Shown piece by piece: positions 1 to 5,976 of a stretch of 5,976 nt of DNA. The position numbers and the translations under genes are program-made. Under the pieces are notes generated by a model. The model was not told the origin of the DNA, ran no database searches, and was given only the letters and a program-made list of their open reading frames with translations. Origin of the DNA: Candidatus Cloacimonadota bacterium (GTDB lineage: Bacteria > Cloacimonadota > Cloacimonadia > Cloacimonadales > TCS61); contig JABIME010000115.1 in assembly GCA_018654125.1 (NCBI GenBank), positions 1 through 5,976 of the forward strand, given 5' to 3'. Numbering within the stretch: position 1 is the stretch's first letter; the number at the start of each line of letters is the position of its first letter.

Positions 1-545
1 AATTAGAAAAGGCATTTTCACTTAAACGTATAAACAAATCCGGATCTGTTTTTGATGTAGAAAAACTTAATTGGATGAATGGTCAGTACCTTCGAAATAC
101 AGACCTCAATATAATTGGTGAATATGCAAAAACTTTTTTTGAAAAAGCTAGATATCATATTCCAAACGAAAAACATTATCTAGAACTTGTGGATATTGCC
201 AGAAGTCGAATTCATAAACTAGATGAAGTAACTGAATTTGCTAAACCATTCTTTAGTGAACTGATTTTTTCTGTTGAAGATAAAGCAATTTTAGAAACAG
301 AAAGTTCACAAACTCTTTTCAAATTCTGGATCGATAGTTTAGATAATACATCAGAAATTAATGAAGAACTAATTAGTGATTTACTAAAGCGATCTGCACA
401 AGAACTTGGAATAAAAGGTAAAAACCTTTATCCTCCGTTAAGGCTTGCACTTTACGGTAGCCAGCATGGACCGGAGCTTCCTACAATTATGGATATTTTA
501 GAGAAAGAAAAAGTTATAAACAGGTTCAAGAATGCACTCAAGTGA
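1..545 (+). CDS. gltX: Glutamyl-tRNA synthetase, C-terminal part (5' end outside window)
   Basis: The reading frame is open from the left edge (first full codon at position 3) and gives 180 residues before TGA at 543-545. The ATG at 75 is internal: the codons before it encode a sequence containing FSLKRINKSGSVFD and EKLNWMNGQYLR, which is the stretch following the KMSKS loop in bacterial class I glutamyl-tRNA synthetases. The rest is helical, as in the anticodon-binding domain, and ends with the family's C-terminal signature: KGKNLYPPLRLALYG (fragment residues 138-152), GPELP (156-160), then a final helix ending NRFKNALK. The enzyme joins glutamate to tRNA-Glu in the cytoplasm using ATP. The HIGH and KMSKS catalytic motifs would lie upstream and cannot be inspected, so whether this GluRS discriminates tRNA-Glu from tRNA-Gln is not visible. 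The next gene starts 6 bp after the stop. Identification as GluRS is secure; a second gltX copy elsewhere cannot be excluded. Confidence 0.93.
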   Translation, partial: LEKAFSLKRINKSGSVFDVEKLNWMNGQYLRNTDLNIIGEYAKTFFEKARYHIPNEKHYLELVDIARSRIHKLDEVTEFAKPFFSELIFSVEDKAILETESSQTLFKFWIDSLDNTSEINEELISDLLKRSAQELGIKGKNLYPPLRLALYGSQHGPELPTIMDILEKEKVINRFKNALK

Positions 546-549
546 GGTG
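544..549 (+). promoter_or_regulatory. Ribosome binding site of the acetyltransferase, overlapping the gltX stop
   Basis: GAGGTG begins inside the gltX TGA (543-545) and ends 2 bases before the ATG at 552. The spacing is short. The overlap of the purine-rich site with the previous stop codon suggests translational coupling to gltX and supports this ATG as the start. Confidence 0.6.
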
Positions 550-551
550 TT

Positions 552-1115
552 ATGAAATACTATAAAAAGCTTGTTGGCGAAAAATGTTATCTATCTCCGA
601 TTAATATTGAAGATGCAGATCAATATTGTATTTGGTTGAATGATCTTGAAGTTTCTTCTAATCTACTCATTTTTAATCAGCAATTAAGTTTAGAAAAAGA
701 AAGAATAATTTTGCAGAATATGATAAAAAACGGAGCTCAGATCTTTGCAATCATCGATGCAGCTAATGATAAATTAATTGGGAATTGCAGTATTTTCAAC
801 ATTAACCAACGTAATAGGAAAGCCGAAGTTGGCATATTTATTGGTGATAAAAATTATTGGAGTAAGGGATTTGGTTCTCAGGCTCTGTCGCTTATTGTTG
901 ACTATGGTTTCAATATTTTGAACTTAAACAACATAATGTTGGAAGTTTTCGGATATAATAAGCGTGCATTAAATGCCTACAAAAAAGTTGGTTTTAAAGA
1001 GATTGGAAGAAGAAGAGAAGCTATAATCTTTGCTGGTGACAAACATGATGAAATATACATGGATATTCTGGCATCGGAATTTGAAAGTGTTTACATAAAA
1101 AAGTTTAAGGCATAA
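552..1115 (+). CDS. GNAT-family N-acetyltransferase, RimJ/RimL-like
   Basis: A 187-residue protein with the layout of the RimJ/RimL type of GCN5-related acetyltransferase, which moves an acetyl group from acetyl-CoA to an amine. The N-terminus (residues 9-16, GEKCYLSP) matches the usual 'G..v.L.p' opening strand, followed by a helix with WLND (28-31). KLIGNCSIFNI (74-84) and KAEVGIFIGDKNYW (90-103) are the central strands. WSKGFGSQAL (103-112) is the acetyl-CoA pyrophosphate-binding loop (family form W.kG.g.eA). LEVFGYNKRALNAYKKVGF (130-148) is motif B, with the conserved Asn136 and Tyr143. Length is typical. It sits between gltX (6 bp upstream) and holB (12 bp downstream), likely in one transcript. 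The substrate cannot be deduced: RimJ/RimL relatives modify ribosomal protein N-termini, others act on amino sugars, spermidine or antibiotics. Nothing here indicates a resistance role. A tail of about 15 residues after the core ends in a lysine-rich stretch (KKFKA). Confidence 0.88.
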   Translation: MKYYKKLVGEKCYLSPINIEDADQYCIWLNDLEVSSNLLIFNQQLSLEKERIILQNMIKNGAQIFAIIDAANDKLIGNCSIFNINQRNRKAEVGIFIGDKNYWSKGFGSQALSLIVDYGFNILNLNNIMLEVFGYNKRALNAYKKVGFKEIGRRREAIIFAGDKHDEIYMDILASEFESVYIKKFKA

Positions 1116-1119
1116 CTTT

Positions 1120-1123
1120 AGGA
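1120..1123 (+). promoter_or_regulatory. Ribosome binding site of holB
   Basis: AGGA lies 4 bases before the ATG at 1128, within the 12-bp gap after the acetyltransferase stop (TAA 1113-1115). It supports this start, as does the protein, whose first residues (MFNKIKGQ) match the usual beginning of the family. Confidence 0.55.
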
Positions 1124-1127
1124 ATTT

Positions 1128-2249
1128 ATGTTCAATAAAATTAAAGGACAAGATAAAGCAATAGAGGTTTTAAAGAGAGCTTTAAAGCAGAATAAAGTAG
1201 CAAATAGCTATCTGTTCTATGGTCCAGAAGGGGTTGGAAAATTCACAACTGCTTTGTGTCTGGGAATGGCTATAAACTGTCATTCTGTATTAGAAAAGCG
1301 TCCTTGCGGTGTATGCCCATCGTGTAAAAAATTCCTATCTTTCTCACATCCCGACCTAATTTATGTATTCCCATTTCCAAAAGAAAACAAAAAACCAGAT
1401 ATCTCTATTGAAGGAGAAATAAAGGTCGAAAAAATCCTGAATGAATATAAAGCATATATCGAGAATAAAATATTATCTCCCTGGAAAGAATATTTTTTTA
1501 GTAAGAATATTGGAATTCGAATTGCAAGCATACGCATGTTAGAACATCGAATTCAGCTTTCTCCCAACGAAGGGAATTATAAAATATGTATTATCGAACA
1601 TGCAGACACTATGAATGTTCAAGCTGCCAATGCTTTTCTAAAAACTCTAGAAGAACCACCCGAAGATACAATAATAATACTTACAACTTCAAGACCTAAC
1701 TCGCTGTTACCAACAATTATATCTCGTTGTCAGCAACTTCCATTTTATCCGATTACCAGAAATAGAATAGAAGAAAAATTATTGAGTTTTGAAACTCTGG
1801 AGATATTTGATGCAAAAATGCTAGCTAGAGTTTCGAATGGAAATATGGAGAAAGCATTACGATTAATGGAGAGTGGAAAAATTGAGATCAGAGAACAGAC
1901 ATTACAGTTTCTTGATTTTGTACTAAATAGTAATGATCTCAAATTTATTGAGTTATCAAATCAATTTAGAACTTCTAAAAATCTTACAAAATTGCAGGAA
2001 ATGATCTCTCAGCTAATTATCTGGCTAAGTGATCTAGCTTATTTCAAGCATCAACAATCTGAGATAACAAATCTAGATAAAACAGAGATTTTGGAAGCTT
2101 TATATGAAAGAAACCAAGAAGTTGAAGAATATGCGCCTGAATTAATAAATTTTATGGAAGAAATGCTACTAAGACTCAATGGTCATGTGAATCCACAATT
2201 AGTTATCATTGAGATATATAACAGATTCGCAGATATTTTTTGTGAGTAA
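1128..2249 (+). CDS. holB: DNA polymerase III subunit delta' (clamp loader)
   Basis: A 373-residue AAA+ protein of the clamp-loader family, which with DnaX and HolA opens the sliding clamp and places it on primed DNA. Domains in order: the opening GQDKAIEVLKRAL (7-19); a P-loop GPEGVGKFT (32-40) in which Phe follows the Lys where Ser/Thr is usual; a zinc module with Cys51, Cys60, Cys63 and Cys66, the same spacing as in the E. coli subunit; HPDLI (74-78); a lineage-variable insertion at about 82-125; LSPNEGNYKICIIEHAD (144-160), the Walker B region; NAFLKTLEEPP (168-178), the family hallmark; and SRC (199-201), carrying the sensor/arginine-finger position. Residues from about 210 form the helical lid and C-terminal collar region. 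The zinc module, the lack of a tau-like tail and the length favour delta' over DnaX. E. coli delta' does not hydrolyse ATP; here the P-loop is largely intact, so nucleotide binding is possible. Gap to the acetyltransferase is 12 bp. Confidence 0.92.
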   Translation: MFNKIKGQDKAIEVLKRALKQNKVANSYLFYGPEGVGKFTTALCLGMAINCHSVLEKRPCGVCPSCKKFLSFSHPDLIYVFPFPKENKKPDISIEGEIKVEKILNEYKAYIENKILSPWKEYFFSKNIGIRIASIRMLEHRIQLSPNEGNYKICIIEHADTMNVQAANAFLKTLEEPPEDTIIILTTSRPNSLLPTIISRCQQLPFYPITRNRIEEKLLSFETLEIFDAKMLARVSNGNMEKALRLMESGKIEIREQTLQFLDFVLNSNDLKFIELSNQFRTSKNLTKLQEMISQLIIWLSDLAYFKHQQSEITNLDKTEILEALYERNQEVEEYAPELINFMEEMLLRLNGHVNPQLVIIEIYNRFADIFCE

Positions 2250-2262
2250 AAGAGTGACTAGA

Positions 2263-2316
2263 TTAACAAGATGATAAATACACATAATCTCGTTGATCAT
2301 GTTAACAACATCAAAA
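2263..2316 (+). repeat. Imperfect 15-bp direct repeat in the holB-glnS gap
   Basis: TTAACAAGATGATAA (2263-2277) and TTAACAACATCAAAA (2302-2316) agree at 12 of 15 positions and start 39 bp apart. The second copy overlaps the right half of the palindrome described separately. In DNA this AT-rich such a match can arise by chance, so it is reported only because it falls in the one non-coding gap of any size. The rest of the 85-bp gap (2250-2334) shows no RNA gene, no terminator and no convincing promoter. Confidence 0.25.
2293..2314. promoter_or_regulatory. Imperfect 22-bp palindrome upstream of glnS, possible operator
   Basis: The arms TTGAT (2293-2297) and ATCAA (2310-2314) flank a perfect 8-bp palindrome TGTTAACA (2300-2307). 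Relative to the axis between 2303 and 2304, 18 of the 22 positions are paired and only the bases at 2298, 2299, 2308 and 2309 are not. It ends 20 bp before the glnS ATG. The symmetry with no unpaired spacer suits a dimeric DNA-binding protein better than an RNA hairpin. It is not followed by a T-run, so it is not an intrinsic terminator. No known regulator is recognised. Confidence 0.35.
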
Positions 2317-2325
2317 GTTTGTAAT

Positions 2326-2331
2326 GGAGAA
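2326..2331 (+). promoter_or_regulatory. Ribosome binding site that fixes the glnS start at 2335
   Basis: The frame is open from a TTG at 2293, but GGAGAA (2326-2331) sits just before the ATG at 2335, with 5 bases between GGAG and the ATG. The TTG at 2293 and the ATG at 2299 have no comparable purine-rich site. The protein from 2335 ([17 protein letters not shown]) also aligns with the start of E. coli GlnRS, whereas the 14 extra residues have no counterpart there. Confidence 0.75.
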
Positions 2332-2334
2332 ATA

Positions 2335-4014
2335 ATGGAAAATAATGAAAGATCAAAAAGTAATTTTATTCGAGATATAATTGATAAAGACCTTCTAGAA
2401 GGAAAAAACAACAACCAAGTTCATACAAGATTCCCACCTGAGCCTAATGGACATTTACATATTGGTCATGCCAAAGCAATTTTGGTAAATTATAGTATCG
2501 CACAAGATTATGATGGGAAATTCAATCTGCGCTTTGATGATACAAATCCCATAAAAGAAGATGAAGAATATGTGAATGCAATAATTAATGACATTAAGTG
2601 GTTAGGAGCGGATTGGGAAAATCGCCTTTTTTACGCTTCAGATTATTTTGATAAGATGTATGAATTCGCAGTGCAGTTAATAAAAGCCGAGAGAGCATTT
2701 GTTGATAGCCAAACAGCCGAAGATATCCGTACAAATCGTGGAACAGTAACATCACCAGGTATGAACAGTCCTTTCCGAGAAAGAACAATAGAAGAAAATC
2801 TCGATCTTTTTGCAAGAATGAAGAGTGGTGAATTTGAAGATGGTTCTCATGTGTTACGAGCAAAAATTGATATGGAATCCCCAAATATGCTAATGCGAGA
2901 TCCGCTGATGTACCGCATCCGCCATGTTGCTCATCACCGAACCGGAGTCAAGTGGTGCATATACCCAATGTATGATTGGGCACACGGTTTAGAAGATTCA
3001 CTCGAAGGCATTACTCATTCACTTTGTTCATTAGAGTTTCAGGCACATCGACCACTTTACGATTGGTTTCTTCTTGAACTTGGAGTTCATAAACCTCAGC
3101 AGATCGAATTTGCAAGATTGAACTTGAATTATACAGTGATGAGTAAACGAAAATTATTAGAACTTGTGGAAGAGAATCTTGTTTCCGGTTGGGATGATCC
3201 TCGAATGCCGACATTATCGGGTTTGCGACGTAGAGGTTTTACACCGGAAGCGATTCAGAATTTCATCCATAAAGTTGGAGTTGCAAAAGCTCATAGTGTG
3301 GTTGATTATGCATTGTTAGAACACTCTATACGTGAAGTGCTAAATAAAGAAGCCCCACGTGTAATGTCTGTGCTGAATCCTTTAAAAGTAGTTATTACAA
3401 ATTATCCAGTAGATCAGGTTGAAGAGATAGATGCAGTAAATAATCCTGAAGATCCAGATGCAGGAACCCGAAAAGTTCCATTCTCAAAAGTACTCTATAT
3501 CGAGCGTGAAGATTTTATGGAAGACCCTCCAAAAAAATTCTTCCGACTTGCTCCCGGACGCGAAGTTCGTTTCCGTTATGCATATTTTATTACCTGCAAT
3601 GAAGTTATTAAAGATGAAAATGGTGATATAATAGAACTGCAATGTACTTATGATCCTGCTTCAAAGGGTGGGAAATCTCCTGATGGACGTAAAGTGAAAG
3701 CAACTTTACATTGGATCTCTGCAGCCCATGCCATAGATGCAGAAGTAAGATTGTACGATAGATTGGTAACTGTACCCGATACAAATAATCTGGAAGAGGG
3801 AAAAACATTTAAAGATTTCATCAACCCAGATGCATTAAAAATACTGCAAAATTGTAAATTGGAAGCTCATTTAGCTGGAGCAGAGCCAGGTTTCCGATGC
3901 CAATTTGAACGTTTGGGATATTTCTGTGTCGATAACGATTCAATTCCTCAAAAACCTGTTTTCAATAGAACTGTTACTTTAAGAGATGTTTGGGCAAAAT
4001 TACAGAAGAAATAG
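2335..4014 (+). CDS. glnS: Glutaminyl-tRNA synthetase
   Basis: A 559-residue class I synthetase, close to the 554 residues of the E. coli enzyme and collinear with it. It charges tRNA-Gln with glutamine in the cytoplasm. RFPPEPNG (32-39) and LHIGH (41-45) are the first ATP-binding signature; NLRFDDTNP (64-72) includes Asp68 and YPMYD (210-214) includes Tyr213, matching E. coli Asp66 and Tyr211 in the active site. VMSKR (268-272) is the KMSKS-type loop, followed by [17 protein letters not shown] (285-301). The C-terminal beta-barrel anticodon-binding domains follow: Arg342 and Arg404 correspond to E. coli Arg341 and Arg402, which read the anticodon, while the position of E. coli Gln399 is Lys401. 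The end has YFCVDN and [13 protein letters not shown], typical of the family. GlnRS is told from GluRS by these barrels and the overall match. Position 237 is Ala where E. coli has Asp235. The stop is TAG; the next gene starts 14 bp on. Length and motifs show an intact gene. Confidence 0.97.
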   Translation: MENNERSKSNFIRDIIDKDLLEGKNNNQVHTRFPPEPNGHLHIGHAKAILVNYSIAQDYDGKFNLRFDDTNPIKEDEEYVNAIINDIKWLGADWENRLFYASDYFDKMYEFAVQLIKAERAFVDSQTAEDIRTNRGTVTSPGMNSPFRERTIEENLDLFARMKSGEFEDGSHVLRAKIDMESPNMLMRDPLMYRIRHVAHHRTGVKWCIYPMYDWAHGLEDSLEGITHSLCSLEFQAHRPLYDWFLLELGVHKPQQIEFARLNLNYTVMSKRKLLELVEENLVSGWDDPRMPTLSGLRRRGFTPEAIQNFIHKVGVAKAHSVVDYALLEHSIREVLNKEAPRVMSVLNPLKVVITNYPVDQVEEIDAVNNPEDPDAGTRKVPFSKVLYIEREDFMEDPPKKFFRLAPGREVRFRYAYFITCNEVIKDENGDIIELQCTYDPASKGGKSPDGRKVKATLHWISAAHAIDAEVRLYDRLVTVPDTNNLEEGKTFKDFINPDALKILQNCKLEAHLAGAEPGFRCQFERLGYFCVDNDSIPQKPVFNRTVTLRDVWAKLQKK

Positions 4015-4018
4015 AGGA
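4013..4018 (+). promoter_or_regulatory. Ribosome binding site of the first Na/Pi transporter gene
   Basis: AGAGGA overlaps the last two bases of the glnS TAG stop (4012-4014) and lies 10 bases before the ATG at 4029. The overlap points to glnS and the transporter sharing one transcript. Confidence 0.6.
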
Positions 4019-4028
4019 ATTAGAATAA

Positions 4029-5690
4029 ATGGACGTTATTATTGTAATTTTCAAACTTCTTGGCTCACTCGGTATGTTTCTTTATGGTATGCGTGTGATG
4101 AGTGATGGAGTGCAGAAAGTAGCTGGTGAAAAATTGCAGAATATTCTGAATTATATGACAACAAATCGAGTTGTTGCTGTTATCACAGGTTTTGTTATCA
4201 CAGGAATAATTCAATCATCATCAGCCACAACTGTAATGGTGATAAGTTTTGTAAATGCAAGTTTATTAAATCTGACTCAAGCCATTGGAGTAATCATGGG
4301 CGCAAACATTGGAACCACGGTTACAACTTGGATAGTCTCTTTCTTTGGCTTTAAATTCAATATCACATCTATTGCATTACCCATAATTGGCATTGGATTT
4401 CCACTTTTCTTCTCCAAGAAGCAAAATCGCAAAGATTTTGGTGAGATTCTAGTAGGATTTGGTCTGCTATTTATGGGCCTGGCCTTCCTAAAGAATTCGG
4501 TCCCAGACATAAATGGAGAGGCATTAGCTTTCCTACAGCACTATTCCGATAAAGGATTTCTCACCTTTGTGATCTTTGTGATCGTGGGAACACTTCTAAC
4601 CATCGTTCTAGAATCTTCCAGTGCTGCAATGGCAATTACTGTAACTATGGCTTATAAAGGATATATCGGATTTGAACCAGCTGCAGCAATAGTACTGGGT
4701 GAGAACATCGGAACAACAGTAAAAGCATTCTTGGTCTCTATTGGTACAAACGTGAATGCTCGTAGGGCAGCCAGAGCACACTTTTTGTTCAACATACTGG
4801 GTGTTGTGTGGATGGCATTTATTTTCAAATATTTTATCTCATTTATCATGTACATCGCTCCTTGGGATGCAAGTTTACAAGAAAACCTACCCCTTAATCT
4901 ATCTCTATTTCATACTGTATTTAACTTTACGAATACAATCTTATTTATCTGGTTTGTAAATAAATTTGCAGTAATTATTAGAAAGATGATTCCTGAAAAG
5001 GAATCTGATAAACAAGCTGAATATAAACTGAAATATATATCTACTGGATTGCAGGATACTGCTCAACTAAATATTTTAAATGCAAAAAATGAAATTAGAA
5101 AAATGTCGGATGTTGCTGAAGAGATGTTTAATACATTTATGAAAGTTTTTCTGAATCCAGGAAAAAATATGACCAGCTATGTAAAAGAAGTAAAATCCCA
5201 AGAAGAGCTGGCAGATCAGATGCAATCAGAAATTTCTCAATACCTGGTTGAATGTACTAAAGAAGAATTAAATGAAACTACTCGTAACAACGTGAATTCC
5301 ATGTTAAGAATTGTACATGAGATCGAGAATATCAGTGACAGCTGTTTTAAATTGATCTGGCTAACACAAAAAAAATACAATGGGAAGATCGATTTACATG
5401 ATAATGCAACATCAGAGATTACAGATTATGCTGAAGTAATCTTAAATTTTATCACTTTTTTCAAAGATAATATCAACGAGCATCTTGATAATAATGACAT
5501 ACAAAAAGCTTTTGATTTTGAAAACAAGATCAATGATTATCGGGATAAACTTAAAAAAGCTTCTCAGCAGCGTTTACAGGATGGAGCAGATGTAAATTCT
5601 GAATTATTGTATTTAGACTTATTGAAGAATTTCGAGCATATTGGAGATAATTCTTTGAATATTGCTCAGGCTTTACGTCACATTTATTAA
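4029..5690 (+). CDS. Na+/phosphate cotransporter family protein with PhoU-like C-terminal domain
   Basis: A 553-residue inner-membrane protein of the bacterial NptA-like family, which takes up (or moves) inorganic phosphate with sodium. The membrane part (about 1-320) has the family's two inverted repeats. Repeat 1 has GMRVMSDGVQKVAG (20-33), QSSSATT (62-68) and GANIGTT (91-97). Repeat 2 has ESSSAAM (195-201) and GENIGTT (224-230). Two HxxFN motifs, at His251 and His295, follow, and by eye there are about eight to nine hydrophobic segments with no cleavable signal peptide. From about 330 to the end is a soluble helical region resembling PhoU, with two ExxxD motifs (Glu433/Asp437 and Glu536/Asp540) of the type that bind metal in PhoU proteins. 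Such a tail is common in this family and is presumed to sense or regulate. Repeat 2 has Glu195 where Gln is usual. The gene lies 14 bp after glnS and 20 bp before a close paralogue. Phosphate as substrate is inferred from the family; no Pho box is visible. Confidence 0.9.
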   Translation: MDVIIVIFKLLGSLGMFLYGMRVMSDGVQKVAGEKLQNILNYMTTNRVVAVITGFVITGIIQSSSATTVMVISFVNASLLNLTQAIGVIMGANIGTTVTTWIVSFFGFKFNITSIALPIIGIGFPLFFSKKQNRKDFGEILVGFGLLFMGLAFLKNSVPDINGEALAFLQHYSDKGFLTFVIFVIVGTLLTIVLESSSAAMAITVTMAYKGYIGFEPAAAIVLGENIGTTVKAFLVSIGTNVNARRAARAHFLFNILGVVWMAFIFKYFISFIMYIAPWDASLQENLPLNLSLFHTVFNFTNTILFIWFVNKFAVIIRKMIPEKESDKQAEYKLKYISTGLQDTAQLNILNAKNEIRKMSDVAEEMFNTFMKVFLNPGKNMTSYVKEVKSQEELADQMQSEISQYLVECTKEELNETTRNNVNSMLRIVHEIENISDSCFKLIWLTQKKYNGKIDLHDNATSEITDYAEVILNFITFFKDNINEHLDNNDIQKAFDFENKINDYRDKLKKASQQRLQDGADVNSELLYLDLLKNFEHIGDNSLNIAQALRHIY

Positions 5691-5700
5691 GATAGATAAT

Positions 5701-5706
5701 AGGAGA
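5701..5706 (+). promoter_or_regulatory. Ribosome binding site of the second Na/Pi transporter gene
   Basis: AGGAGA is the strongest Shine-Dalgarno match in the window and sits 4 bases before the ATG at 5711, in the 20-bp gap after the first transporter gene. It supports that start. Confidence 0.7.
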
Positions 5707-5710
5707 ATAT

Positions 5711-5976
5711 ATGATCCCAACAATATTTAAATTATTAGGAGCTCTAGGTGTATTCCTTTTTGGTATGCGTGTAATGAGTGAAGGAATTCAAAAAGTTGCA
5801 GGTAAAAGATTACAATCAATATTAAACTACATGACAGCAAATCGCGTTGCTGCTGTTTTCACCGGTTTTTTTATTACAGCCTTGGTTCAATCCTCTTCAG
5901 CTACGACTGTGATGGTTGTAAGCTTCGTAAATGCCAGTTTGCTCAATCTTACTCAAGCAATCGGTGTGATAATGGG
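5711..5976 (+). CDS. Second Na+/phosphate cotransporter family protein, N-terminal part (cut by right edge)
   Basis: The frame is open from ATG 5711 to the window end and gives 88 full codons; it is too short to stand out as an ORF but is clearly real. It begins MIPTIFKLLGALGVFLFG and contains GMRVMSEGIQKVAG (18-31), LNYMTANRV (38-46), QSSSATT (60-66) and SFVNASLLNLTQAIGVIM (71-88), the first-repeat signatures of the family. Aligned without gaps to the preceding gene, 67 of 83 residues are the same (about 81%), and the 18 residues from Ser71 are identical. The DNA differs at many third positions, so the duplication is not recent. Whether it has the second repeat and a PhoU-like tail cannot be seen. 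The role is presumed to be sodium-coupled phosphate transport like its neighbour, with which it is almost certainly co-transcribed. Confidence 0.88.
   Translation, partial: MIPTIFKLLGALGVFLFGMRVMSEGIQKVAGKRLQSILNYMTANRVAAVFTGFFITALVQSSSATTVMVVSFVNASLLNLTQAIGVIM

Noticed and set aside
2240..2278. TTGTGA (2240) with GATAAA (2273) as a promoter in the holB-glnS gap
   Set aside because: The spacing of 27 bases is too long and the -10 match is only 4 of 6.
2320..2325. TGTAAT as a -10 promoter element for glnS
   Set aside because: It matches 5 of 6 consensus bases, but TTGATC at 2293 is 21 bases away and TTAACA at 2302 only 12, both wrong for a -35. It would also place the transcript start at the start codon and lose the clear ribosome site.
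2293..2334. N-terminal extension of GlnRS from the TTG at 2293 or the ATG at 2299
   Set aside because: No ribosome binding site precedes these codons, the extra residues have no match in the family, and GGAGAA just before ATG 2335 fits well. The TTG is also part of the palindrome.
2199..2414. Minus-strand open frame across the holB-glnS gap
   Set aside because: It overlaps the end of holB and the start of glnS, has no recognisable protein family and no convincing start signals; it is best explained as chance.
4566..4583. Perfect 9-bp tandem repeat TTTGTGATC
   Set aside because: It encodes the hydrophobic FVIFVI part of a membrane segment; a two-copy repeat in such a stretch is expected.
4756..4959. 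Plus-strand frame of 67 codons inside the first transporter gene
   Set aside because: It is in another frame within a well-supported gene, and its sequence resembles no family; a shadow frame.

Overview
The window reads as an ordinary, tightly packed bacterial chromosomal segment. All six genes lie on the + strand, and the DNA is AT-rich (by eye roughly one third G+C) with matching codon use throughout. The order is gltX (3' end only), a GNAT-family acetyltransferase, holB (DNA polymerase III delta'), glnS (glutaminyl-tRNA synthetase), then two tandem Na+/phosphate cotransporter-family genes, the second cut by the right edge. I see no RNA gene, insertion sequence, CRISPR array, phage gene or toxin-antitoxin pair.

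The organism cannot be named from this alone. The low G+C, a bacterial glnS (a gene only some bacterial lineages carry), a delta' subunit with an extra loop after the zinc module starting with an FPFPK-like stretch, and Na/Pi transporters with the VLGENIGTT variant motif and a PhoU-like tail all resemble what I recall from the Bacteroidota/FCB side of the tree, including Cloacimonadota-like lineages. This is an inference from family resemblance.

Layout. Positions 1-2249 form a block with gaps of 6 and 12 bp (gltX, acetyltransferase, holB), and each downstream gene has its own Shine-Dalgarno sequence, the first overlapping the preceding stop codon. Positions 2250-2334 are the only sizeable gap (85 bp); it holds an imperfect 22-bp palindrome centred between 2303 and 2304 and a loose direct repeat, and is the best place to look for glnS control. 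Positions 2335-5976 form a second block (glnS, transporter 1, transporter 2) with gaps of 14 and 20 bp. I find no convincing intrinsic terminator in any gap, so read-through across the whole window is possible.

How the genes fit together. GltX and GlnRS charge tRNA-Glu and tRNA-Gln; both in one cluster suggests that tRNA-Gln is charged directly, rather than only by mischarging and amidation. HolB is part of the replicative clamp loader and has no direct link to its neighbours beyond housekeeping. The acetyltransferase is RimJ/RimL-like with unknown substrate. The transporters probably move phosphate with sodium across the inner membrane; the first carries a Glu in place of the usual Gln in its second QSSS motif. 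No clearly new system is present; the points below are modest and testable.
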